From Bacillota bacterium (lineage in GTDB: Bacteria; Bacillota_A; Clostridia; Peptostreptococcales; Anaerovoracaceae), in the NCBI GenBank assembly GCA_017457585.1, contig JAFTHD010000009.1, positions 1 through 5,259 on the forward strand: 5,259 bases of DNA. Direction: 5' to 3'. The notes under the pieces were generated by a model. That model was not told the DNA's origin and searched no databases. It was given only the letters and a program-made list of their open reading frames with translations. Of this stretch, positions 1 to 5,259 are shown piece by piece. The position numbers and the translations under genes were made by a program. The number at the start of each line of letters is the position of its first letter. Position 1 is the first letter of the stretch.

Positions 1-1599
1 AGCTTCACTTATTCCAAGTTCCGTCCATGATATAGTACCTTCTGTCTTAACAACATTACCATCACTATCCTTATCTGCTACAATTATGTCTATACCTTCT
101 CCTGCATACTGCATAAGGTCTGAGTTGTTTTCACTGTTTGAAAGTTCGTCATGGATCTCACCAGTTAATGAACCGAGGGTGGTCGGTATTGACTGAAATT
201 CTATCGTCCAAGGAACAAGACTTTTATCCAGCGCATCTTGCTTCCCTCCGGACTTTTTTATCTCTGGTGGCGTGATTTCATCTACTAAATATTCATCAGC
301 AGAATCTGTATTACCATCATCAGAAGTTACAACTGCTATATTATGAGTAATAGGACTTTCATCCTTCAACTTGGAAATTCCGTCATTGTTCTCCCAATAG
401 TCAGAATCGGCAAGAACGTTACTGTCAAGATACGCTTTATATGTAATTACTATTACATCTCCGTGTTTCATTGACCCCAAATTAATTTTGAAATGTCCTT
501 CGTCACACTCCTCTTTATTGTATTCGGAATATTCTGACAGCAGTTGTCCCCACTGGTTATCCCTGTGAACTTGAATAGAATCCGTATCAATTGTAAGCGC
601 TGTTTCCCCTGCCTCTAAATCCAATAAATCTTCAACTACTACATTTGTATTAAAACCCGTCGATCCGACCTCGATAACATAATCAACCTCACCTGATACT
701 AAGTCTACATTGGATGCCGTTTTTGAAATGGAAACACTCGTATCCGTATTTGGTGCCAAGGAGAGTGTTTCGGATCCTATTAGAATTTGCTCGTTTTCGC
801 CTGAATACTGACCAATAAACGATAAGCTGAACTGTGCATTAGGTGAATCTTTAAAGGCAGTATAGGCATCGCTTGGGGTTTCATCCCACCGAACCACAAG
901 CTCGTCCCCATCAAAATAATATTCACAATTCAAAGACAATTCTTCTTTGGTAACGCTAGTTACAGTTATTACAAAAGTCCCACTCTTATCAAATACCTCT
1001 AATTCCAGTCCTCTCTCGAAGGCCTCTTTTAAATTAAGCCTCAAATCTCCTGAATTAGCGAATTGAGTTTCACCCTGTTCTTCACTAAAAGATAATGTGA
1101 TTTCATATTCTGTATCGGGATATAAATAATACGTGCCATCTTCATCAGGTTCGAGTCCCTCAATCGTAATATCCTGGAGAAAATCAGCAAGGTCATTCGA
1201 ATACTGTGAATCGCCCGCAGCCTTTCTCGGTGCTGCAGCTTTAGCCGGGGTTTTCTTTGCAGCCTGGGTTTCCTTTGTTTGAGATGAGTCCTCACCGGAA
1301 GTCTGCTCATCAGCCTTTGACTCCTTTGCAGACACCTGCGAATCGCCGTCCTCGCTGTTCTTCCGGGTCTGCTTCTCCGCTTCACTCTCTTTGTCAGCGG
1401 CAATCTCACCTATTGCATCCCCGTCGTCTTCGACTTTGGAGTCGCTGCTCGTCAACGCATCATCGGTTCTTTCCACCTGCTGTGCTGCACTTTCCTGCGG
1501 TACAGTTTCTGCGAAGGTCATGGCAGGCATATATGTCACTGCCATCAAACATGCGAGCACGATTGCTAACCATTTTCTTTTCCAACTAAAACCACTCAT
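1..1599 (-). CDS. Large secreted surface protein, probable adhesin (5' part, runs off the window)
   Basis: Translating the minus strand from the ATG at 1599 gives 533 codons without a stop up to base 1, so the 3' end is missing. The ATG is preceded by GAGGG with a 9-nt spacer. Residues 1-30 form a signal peptide: basic MSGFSWKRKW, a hydrophobic core, and a likely cleavage site after MTFA. Residues 31-113 are an acidic Ser/Glu/Asp/Lys/Gln-rich stalk ending in a Lys/Ala/Pro stretch at 114-129. From about 131 the chain looks beta-rich: a first module to about 288, then one starting ISKTAS (Lys293) with VVVEDLLD (Asp324), then one starting EIKKSGG (Lys448/449) with PWTIEF and EIHDEL (Asp484). The Lys-start, aromatic-x-Ile strand and later acidic E/D resemble DUF11 or isopeptide-forming Ig-like domains of Gram-positive adhesins. 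That is recognition by pattern, not a search. Only two cysteines (225, 365) follow the signal peptide. A sorting signal such as LPXTG is expected further on but cannot be seen. The ligand is unknown. GC content drops sharply after the stalk. Confidence 0.86.
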   Translation of the reverse strand, partial: MSGFSWKRKWLAIVLACLMAVTYMPAMTFAETVPQESAAQQVERTDDALTSSDSKVEDDGDAIGEIAADKESEAEKQTRKNSEDGDSQVSAKESKADEQTSGEDSSQTKETQAAKKTPAKAAAPRKAAGDSQYSNDLADFLQDITIEGLEPDEDGTYYLYPDTEYEITLSFSEEQGETQFANSGDLRLNLKEAFERGLELEVFDKSGTFVITVTSVTKEELSLNCEYYFDGDELVVRWDETPSDAYTAFKDSPNAQFSLSFIGQYSGENEQILIGSETLSLAPNTDTSVSISKTASNVDLVSGEVDYVIEVGSTGFNTNVVVEDLLDLEAGETALTIDTDSIQVHRDNQWGQLLSEYSEYNKEECDEGHFKINLGSMKHGDVIVITYKAYLDSNVLADSDYWENNDGISKLKDESPITHNIAVVTSDDGNTDSADEYLVDEITPPEIKKSGGKQDALDKSLVPWTIEFQSIPTTLGSLTGEIHDELSNSENNSDLMQYAGEGIDIIVADKDSDGNVVKTEGTISWTELGISEA

Positions 1600-1608
1600 T
1601 CTTAAAAG

Positions 1609-1613
1609 CCCTC
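1609..1613 (-). promoter_or_regulatory. Ribosome binding site of the surface-protein gene
   Basis: The minus strand reads GAGGG followed by nine bases and the ATG at 1599. It is a moderate Shine-Dalgarno match. It supports this ATG over the nearby out-of-frame ATG at 1615-1613. Confidence 0.6.
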
Positions 1614-1673
1614 ATTCCTAATATATAGATTCTGTGAGCCTAAGATGTCATTCCATGGAGTCATTCACACATT

Positions 1674-1692
1674 CTATACCTTTTTGGTATAG
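1674..1692. repeat. Perfect inverted repeat in the surface-protein leader, operator-like
   Basis: CTATACC, a five-base T/A spacer and GGTATAG form a perfect 7-bp dyad. It starts about 12 nt downstream of the predicted transcription start (near 1704) and lies in the 5' leader of the surface-protein gene. It could be a repressor operator or a small 5' stabilising hairpin in the mRNA. With no run of U after it in the transcript direction it is not a convincing terminator. No regulator can be named from the sequence. Confidence 0.5.
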
Positions 1693-1709
1693 TATTAATC
1701 ATATTCTAA

Positions 1710-1739
1710 ATTATATCATATGCAGAAAGTTCATTGCAA
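1710..1739 (-). promoter_or_regulatory. Extended -10 promoter of the surface-protein gene
   Basis: On the minus strand a perfect -10 TATAAT (1715-1710) is preceded by TGA, giving the extended form TGnTATAAT. A weak -35, TTGCAA (1739-1734, 4 of 6 matches to TTGACA), sits 18 bases upstream. Transcription would start near 1704-1703, leaving a leader of about 105 nt before the ATG at 1599. The first three bases of the -35 are the last three of the adjacent 43-bp repeat. A sigma-70/SigA-type housekeeping promoter is inferred. Confidence 0.65.
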
Positions 1740-1822
1740 CAAGTCGTGCGCCTCATTCTTATATTTGCGGTAAATCCTGCAATAATTCGTGCATCTCATT
1801 TTCGTATTTGCGGTAAATCCTG
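1737..1822. repeat. Two tandem copies of a 43-bp repeat
   Basis: Read on the minus strand, unit 1822-1780 and unit 1779-1737 are adjacent, both 43 bases long, and agree at 36 of 43 positions by eye. Each begins with the same 18 bases (CAGGATTTACCGCAAATA), contains AATGAG and GCACGA, and ends in TTG. The seven differences lie in the middle and at the end. The period is not a multiple of three, so a continuous coding repeat is unlikely. The array lies between the terminator of the upstream unit and the promoter of the surface-protein gene. It may belong to a dispersed intergenic repeat family of this genome, which cannot be judged from one locus. Confidence 0.85.
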
Positions 1823-1868
1823 TCGCGACCCACGCTTTTCACAAACCGGATACGGCTGCCCACCCATG

Positions 1869-1916
1869 AAAAAACCCACGAGCACGCCCCTGCAAATCAG
1901 GATATGTTCGTGGGTT
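1869..1916 (-). terminator. Branched rho-independent terminator after the DUF2207 gene
   Basis: Outer arms AACCCACGA and TCGTGGGTT (1873-1881 and 1908-1916) pair perfectly over 9 bp. In the minus-strand transcript the stem runs into six Us (1874-1869, two of them in the stem). The 26-base interior contains a second small stem, CCTG/CAGG (1889-1892 with 1898-1901, loop of five), so the structure is a hairpin on a hairpin. It starts 28 nt after the stop codon of the DUF2207 gene and should end the upstream transcription unit. The U-tract is short, so some readthrough is possible. Confidence 0.72.
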
Positions 1917-1944
1917 ATCATCATTATTGTCCAGAGACTTTTCT

Positions 1945-3834
1945 TTACCAGAAGCCGCCGCCTCCGCCGCCTCCGCCGCCTCCTGAGAAGCCGCCGCCGG
2001 AGAAACCGCCTCCACCTCCGGAGAAGCCTCCACTATCTGAAGTGTCCGGTATGGTGAAGCGAGCATTGCTGTTTACAGCACTACCGAAGTTGTTCACGCT
2101 ATGCATGAAGTATACGGAGTTGAATCCCCTGTCATAGCTATCTCCTCTGTACCATTCAGGCGGATTCACGTTGATGTTCTCAAACTTCTTAGCCCATTTG
2201 TTCGTAACACCCATTACGTAGGCATACGGCAGAATGTTGTAGAAATAGCTTGGATTCTCCTCGACGAGGGCGTTGATTCTCGGAGCCTCTGCAGTCTCTA
2301 TGAACCTTCTGAGGCCGAGAAGCCTTCCCAGGTACTCCTGGGTCTCCTTGCTGACTTTGTTGTATGAAAGCAGGAAATACTGGGATACCAATGCACATAC
2401 GACGAATACTGCCGGCATGAGGATTCCGCCAAAATCTTCGTATAGGAAGACTGCGGAAAGTGCCAGGAATATCAGATCGAGCGCCGCAAACAGTATGAGG
2501 AACGGGATTCTTCTCACGATTCCTTCGTGAATTCTGCGCTTTGCAACGCTCCTTCCCAGAAGCAGCGCGAATATCCCCATAAAGATCAGCGGGAATATGG
2601 AACTTGCACCGGATGCCGTCGAAACGTAAGCCTCCGCTAAAAATCCCACGGCAAAGCATGCCACGATAAGCAGCACTTTCATCAAACCGTGCATCAGCTT
2701 TGTTGCGAGGGGCACCGGTCTTGTGGTGTCGTCCAGTATCGCCTTGGCGCTCTGATACTTTTCGGCGAACTTTTTATCCAGATCGCTTAGCGTGGTCTTC
2801 GTATGACTTCCTGGGAAAATGCCGCTGAACATCACCTTGGCGAACTTCTTCTCATTCTCATCGATATCCTTCACCTTTTCCAGTATGAAGTCCTTCTTCC
2901 CCTTAGGGGTGATGGTCATATACCCTTTATCTGCAAAGTACAGGAACATGGACACCATGTCCTTCCTGTCCAGAGAACCGTCCACCATGTAGCCTGCCTC
3001 CGCCGGAGTAAGACCTTCAGGCGGATAAAATTCCACGGTCTCGATAGGCTTTGCCATTCTCCCAAAGATGCGCCAGAGGATTCCAAACAGAGCTGTGAGT
3101 AAGGCAAGAAGAAGGGCAGCCGCATACTTGGCCCAGTTGGTATTGGCCTGCCCTACCCAGTAGCCCTCAGGCAGATCGATCATCACGGTAATTCCTACGC
3201 CCTGCGCCAGATCGCTGCCTTTGATCGTCAGCGTCTTATTGGAATCGTCATACTGATACGATACCAGATCGTCTCTGCTTCCCCCGGCTTCCTGGGTGCT
3301 GCCTTTCTTGCCGTAGTAGACCTTCATGTCTCTGCCCTTGATGGACTTGGGGAGCTCCATCGTTATGGTCGCGCTGCCGATCGGCGTCTGCCAGTTCGTA
3401 GGAAGCACGTTCATATACAGCAGGTCGCTGCTCGTATCCCTGTCATCCAGCATGGCGATTTTATAGCCGTATTTGAACTTCTGATCGCCCTGCAGGTAGA
3501 TATCGGCAGAGCCCATCTGAAGAACGTAGTTGCTGTTCTCTTCGTAGGTTTCCAGAGCAACTCCGCTGGCCCAGCCTTCGCCAACCTTTTCGCGAACGCC
3601 GTTAAACATGATTGGCACGTATCTGTAGATACCGTGCCCCGGGGAGTTAAACACCGTGTCCAACGCCTCCGTGAACTCGTAGCTGTTGTCTTCACCCACC
3701 TTGATATCCACGTTAAAGGACTTGGTTTCCCTCTCCGCAGCCAGGGTAACATCCGCAGTCCCTGCAAAGAGAAACAGGGCAATGATGAGGAGTCCTATAG
3801 CTCTTAAATTTTTAGCTGAAGTCAACCTTGACAT
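1945..3834 (-). CDS. DUF2207 (YciQ-like) membrane protein with polyglycine C-terminus
   Basis: The product has 629 residues. Residues 1-32 form a signal peptide (likely cut near TLAA). Residues 36-225 are the extracytoplasmic DUF2207 beta domain, with the family-like stretch HGIYRYVPI at 67-75. A membrane segment at about 233-254 is followed by basic RIFGRMAK. A cytoplasmic domain at about 260-380 contains FYPPEGLTPAEAGYM and FADKGYMTI, typical of the family. Four further membrane segments lie near 383-400, 412-428, 443-464 and 469-490, with the basic loop GRSVAKRRIHEGIVRR between the middle ones. The positive-inside rule puts the C-terminus in the cytoplasm. The C-terminal domain has GLRRFIETAEAPRI and LPYAYVMGV. 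Residues 602-629 are Gly/Phe/Ser, ending in ten Gly and FW. The start overlaps lemA by 23 nt and has GGAGG nine bases upstream. The family occurs with LemA, but its biochemical activity is not established. Assignment to the family is firm; function is unknown. Confidence 0.96.
   Translation of the reverse strand: MSRLTSAKNLRAIGLLIIALFLFAGTADVTLAAERETKSFNVDIKVGEDNSYEFTEALDTVFNSPGHGIYRYVPIMFNGVREKVGEGWASGVALETYEENSNYVLQMGSADIYLQGDQKFKYGYKIAMLDDRDTSSDLLYMNVLPTNWQTPIGSATITMELPKSIKGRDMKVYYGKKGSTQEAGGSRDDLVSYQYDDSNKTLTIKGSDLAQGVGITVMIDLPEGYWVGQANTNWAKYAAALLLALLTALFGILWRIFGRMAKPIETVEFYPPEGLTPAEAGYMVDGSLDRKDMVSMFLYFADKGYMTITPKGKKDFILEKVKDIDENEKKFAKVMFSGIFPGSHTKTTLSDLDKKFAEKYQSAKAILDDTTRPVPLATKLMHGLMKVLLIVACFAVGFLAEAYVSTASGASSIFPLIFMGIFALLLGRSVAKRRIHEGIVRRIPFLILFAALDLIFLALSAVFLYEDFGGILMPAVFVVCALVSQYFLLSYNKVSKETQEYLGRLLGLRRFIETAEAPRINALVEENPSYFYNILPYAYVMGVTNKWAKKFENINVNPPEWYRGDSYDRGFNSVYFMHSVNNFGSAVNSNARFTIPDTSDSGGFSGGGGGFSGGGFSGGGGGGGGGGFW
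1957..1983 (-). repeat. Three perfect 9-bp copies encoding polyglycine
   Basis: On the plus strand GCCGCCTCC occurs three times head to tail (1957-1965, 1966-1974, 1975-1983). On the coding strand each copy is GGA GGC GGC, that is Gly-Gly-Gly, in the last codons of the DUF2207 gene. Exact identity at the DNA level, rather than mixed glycine codons, indicates recent slippage or a tract able to change in steps of three residues without a frameshift. Confidence 0.85.
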
Positions 3835-4372
3835 TCTCCCTTGCCTCCGGTTCGCTTACCTCGAAGAGTTCCTTCTTAACGAAATGAGCCATCGCTGCTA
3901 CAACATTGCTCGGGATGGATTCACATCTTGTGTTGTACTGACGAACCGTGCCGTTGTAGTACTTACGTGAATTGGCAATATCCTCCTCAACCTTCTCAAG
4001 CTGCCTCTGCAGATCCAGGAAGTTCTGATTTGCCTTCAGTTCAGGATAATTCTCTGCAATTGCAAAGAGCCCTTTGAGGCCTGCCGTAAGCTGTGACTCA
4101 GCCTGGGCTCTTGCTGCGATGGAGCCCGCTGACGTAGCTGCGCCTCTCGCCTCTACGATCTTTGCCAGCGTCTCCTTTTCATGAGCCGCGTAAGCCTTTA
4201 CCGACTCAACCAGATTCGGGATGAGGTCATATCTCTTCTTCATGTACACGTCCATTGTTGAGAATGCTTCATCACAAAGGTTCCTCAGTTTCACGAGGCC
4301 GTTGTAGGTAAGCACATACCAGAGCACTGCCAGAACGGCCAGAATGAGAATAACTAAAAGTACTTTGAGCAT
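3812..4372 (-). CDS. lemA: LemA family membrane protein
   Basis: The product has 186 residues, the usual length for LemA. One N-terminal membrane segment (about 2-22) is followed by the family signature: YNGLVKLRN (23-31), then DVYMKKRYDLIPNLVESVKAY spanning 41-61, HEK (64-66) and EARGA (74-78). A second signature covers AENYPELKANQNF (106-118), LQRQLEKVEEDIANSRKYYN (121-140) and RQYNT (144-148). The C-terminus EARENVKVDF also matches the family. The soluble part is predicted to be an alpha-helical bundle of long antiparallel helices. Molecular function in bacteria is not settled; an envelope-associated role is usually assumed. The start has AGGAG with a 6-nt spacer. The gene lies 45 nt after the TVP38-like gene and its end overlaps the DUF2207 gene by 23 nt, so the two are probably co-translated and may act together at the membrane. 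Confidence 0.97.
   Translation of the reverse strand: MLKVLLVILILAVLAVLWYVLTYNGLVKLRNLCDEAFSTMDVYMKKRYDLIPNLVESVKAYAAHEKETLAKIVEARGAATSAGSIAARAQAESQLTAGLKGLFAIAENYPELKANQNFLDLQRQLEKVEEDIANSRKYYNGTVRQYNTRCESIPSNVVAAMAHFVKKELFEVSEPEARENVKVDFS
3844..3848 (-). promoter_or_regulatory. Ribosome binding site of the DUF2207 gene, inside lemA
   Basis: GGAGG lies nine bases before the ATG at 3834 and is made of the Pro-Glu-Ala codons near the lemA C-terminus. Ribosomes finishing lemA 23 nt past the next start would uncover it, which suggests translational coupling. It also fixes the start that gives a complete signal peptide. Confidence 0.7.
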
Positions 4373-4378
4373 TTCTTT

Positions 4379-4386
4379 CTCCTCTC
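4379..4386 (-). promoter_or_regulatory. Strong ribosome binding site of lemA
   Basis: The minus strand reads GAGAGGAG, then six bases (AAAGAA), then the ATG at 4372. This is a near-consensus Shine-Dalgarno with good spacing, stronger than that of the upstream TVP38-like gene. Confidence 0.75.
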
Positions 4387-4391
4387 TTTGA

Positions 4392-4397
4392 ATTATA
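4392..4397 (-). promoter_or_regulatory. Possible -10 box for an internal lemA promoter
   Basis: A perfect TATAAT lies in the 45-nt gap between the TVP38-like gene and lemA. No good -35 is found at 16-18 nt; TTGCAA is present but only 14 nt away. The predicted start near 4385 would leave a leader of about 13 nt, cutting into the ribosome binding site. A secondary promoter is possible but unproven. No terminator is visible in the gap, so readthrough from upstream is the simpler view. Confidence 0.3.
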
Positions 4398-4417
4398 TTT
4401 TACGCAAAGGTTTGCAA

Positions 4418-5197
4418 TTAACGATTCTCTTTCACATACTTATCGTAAAAGTCGCCGAAAGCTTCTGTGATTTTTCCCCTTTTGATGAGGCATATGCCTG
4501 CCGCTATGATGACGCAGACTGCGACGATGATCGCTCTCGTATAATTACCGTCCGTCAGGGCGTCTCCGATGAACAGGCTTGCAATCATCCCCGGCAGCCT
4601 TGCCGTCATACTGAGCAATATAAACGGCTTATACCGGATGTCCGACAGGCCGGAGACGTAGTTGAGCAGATCCTTTGGCATACCCGGTATGAGATAGCCG
4701 ACGAAGAGAATGACGATTCCCTTCCTGCTGTTGAGCTGGTCCAGCAGATTCGTCACCTTGCTGCCGCCAAATAGCGTCCTTATGGCATCGTGACCCAGCT
4801 TTCTCGAAATGAAATACACGATGCTGCTTCCTGTGGCAACGCCTGCAACGGACAGCAGCAGGGCAAGCCAGAACCCGAAGGCATACCCACCTGCAAGCTG
4901 GAACACCTGCCCGGGCAGGGAAAAAATAACCTGCAGAACATTGAGCCCGAGAAACAGCAGAATGCTGTACCCTTTGTAATCCTCCAAAAGCCCCTTTATC
5001 GCCTCGGCGTTCATGTATTCACGCACGAGATCCGGGTGGGCGATATACATATACAGCGGGATGGCCGCAAGAATTGCCAGTATCACCAGCAACTTAACAG
5101 CCGCCAGTCGCTTCTCCTTCTTGCTGCCACTGCCGGAAACATTCTCTTTGTTAATATCGTCTTTTCTGTCGTTTTTCTCTAAATCTCTTAACGTCAT
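4418..5197 (-). CDS. TVP38/TMEM64 family (VTT/DedA-like) membrane protein
   Basis: The product has 259 residues, slightly long for the family because of a charged N-terminus (1-30, rich in Lys, Asp, Glu). Membrane segments are visible near 33-52, 77-93, 105-130, 161-175, 190-211 and 222-238. The VTT-type pattern is present: FSLPGQVFQLAGGYAFG (92-108), a Gly-rich helix ending in GSSIVYFISRKLG (123-135), then LIPGMPKDLLNYVSGLSDI spanning 169-187 and ARLPGMIASLFIGD (199-212). These match the conserved Gly/Arg/Pro positions of the SNARE-associated/VTT domain, whose eukaryotic relatives TMEM41B and VMP1 are lipid scramblases. Bacterial DedA relatives have been linked to lipid carrier flipping and membrane homeostasis. 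Substrate here is unknown. The ATG at 5197 has no good ribosome binding site (nearest AAGGG is 15 nt away), but no better start exists, as the next Met (residue 50) falls within the first membrane segment. It heads the lemA-DUF2207 cluster. Confidence 0.93.
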   Translation of the reverse strand: MTLRDLEKNDRKDDINKENVSGSGSKKEKRLAAVKLLVILAILAAIPLYMYIAHPDLVREYMNAEAIKGLLEDYKGYSILLFLGLNVLQVIFSLPGQVFQLAGGYAFGFWLALLLSVAGVATGSSIVYFISRKLGHDAIRTLFGGSKVTNLLDQLNSRKGIVILFVGYLIPGMPKDLLNYVSGLSDIRYKPFILLSMTARLPGMIASLFIGDALTDGNYTRAIIVAVCVIIAAGICLIKRGKITEAFGDFYDKYVKENR

Positions 5198-5238
5198 CTA
5201 TTCTTAATTATGCCCTTACGGGGAACCTCTACCACTGC

Positions 5239-5244
5239 ATTATA
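5239..5244 (-). promoter_or_regulatory. -10 box of the promoter for the TVP38-like gene
   Basis: A perfect TATAAT on the minus strand lies 41 nt before the ATG at 5197. A -35 at normal spacing would fall at about 5262-5267, outside the window, so the promoter cannot be completed. The leader from about 5233 has a small CCC/GGG hairpin (around 5213-5224) and no recognisable riboswitch. Confidence 0.45.
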
Positions 5245-5259
5245 CTATAATCACAAAAC

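Noticed and set aside
1041..1409. Minus-strand frame with a very Arg-rich product inside the surface-protein gene
   Set aside because: It is an alternative frame of the same strand as the real 533-codon frame; the Arg richness comes from frame-shifted Glu/Lys/Ala codons.
1257..1621. Two plus-strand open frames opposite the surface-protein leader and stalk
   Set aside because: They overlap the well-supported minus-strand frame with signal peptide and ribosome binding site; their products look like Ser/Pro/Arg-rich antisense translation without domains.
1612..1666. Three GAATGA motifs in the surface-protein leader as regulator sites
   Set aside because: Spacing is irregular (1666, 1653 and 1617 starts), flanks differ, and one overlaps the ribosome binding site. 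A six-base motif in AT-rich leader is easily coincidental.
1737..1822. The repeats as a minimal CRISPR array
   Set aside because: The units are directly adjacent with no unique spacers between identical repeats, differ at 7 of 43 bases, and no cas gene is present.
1759..1867. Short minus-strand peptides across the 43-bp repeats, from ATG at 1867 (23 codons) or GTG at 1842 (27 codons)
   Set aside because: Both end within the repeats, have no convincing ribosome binding site, overlap the terminator or follow it, and the repeat period of 43 breaks any frame. They may be remnants of something coding, but this cannot be supported.
1904..2137. Plus-strand open frame coding a proline-rich peptide (runs of Pro with Glu-Lys)
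   Set aside because: It is the antisense shadow of the glycine-rich tail of the DUF2207 gene; glycine codons GGC/GGA read as Pro/Ser on the other strand. No ribosome binding site or family resemblance.
2189..3782. Several further plus- and minus-strand frames of 85-156 codons inside the DUF2207 gene
   Set aside because: All lie within the 629-residue frame, whose product matches its family from end to end; none has its own ribosome binding site or a recognisable domain.
4388..5207. Plus-strand open frames opposite the TVP38-like gene
   Set aside because: Antisense shadows of a complete membrane protein with conserved VTT-type motifs; their products show no domain and no translation signals.

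Overview
The window reads as a piece of a low-to-medium GC Gram-positive chromosome, most likely Bacillota of class Clostridia. The evidence is a Gram-positive-type signal peptide on a large acidic surface protein, strong AGGAG/GGAGG ribosome binding sites, TATAAT-type promoters, and a LemA plus DUF2207 pair. A family XIII / Anaerovoracaceae-like relative is only a guess. All four supported genes are on the minus strand, so the biological order runs from position 5259 down to 1.

Layout in transcription order: a promoter remnant (about 5239-5244); a TVP38/TMEM64 (VTT/DedA-like) membrane protein (5197-4418); after a 45-nt gap, lemA (4372-3812); overlapping it by 23 nt, a DUF2207 (YciQ-like) membrane protein with a glycine-rich C-terminus (3834-1945); a branched intrinsic terminator (about 1869-1916); a 345-nt intergenic region; and the 5' part of a large surface-protein gene (1599 to the window edge, 533 codons, no stop reached). 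The intergenic region holds two tandem 43-bp repeats, an extended -10 promoter and an operator-like inverted repeat.

The first three genes look like one envelope-associated transcription unit. LemA and DUF2207 are translationally linked: the Shine-Dalgarno site of the second lies inside the last codons of the first. Such pairs are common in bacteria, and their biochemical role is not well established. The surface protein is a separate unit with its own promoter. It carries a signal peptide, a roughly 100-residue charged low-complexity stalk, then beta-rich modules that look like isopeptide/DUF11-type Ig-like adhesin domains. The expected wall-anchor end lies beyond the window.

I see no RNA gene, insertion sequence, CRISPR array or clear novel enzyme system. 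The most notable signals are the sharp base-composition break inside the surface-protein gene (about 55-58% GC for the leader and stalk, about 33-38% in sampled ectodomain lines), the 43-bp tandem repeat abutting its promoter, the operator-like dyad just downstream of the predicted start of transcription, and a perfect 9-bp triplet repeat encoding the polyglycine tail of the DUF2207 protein.
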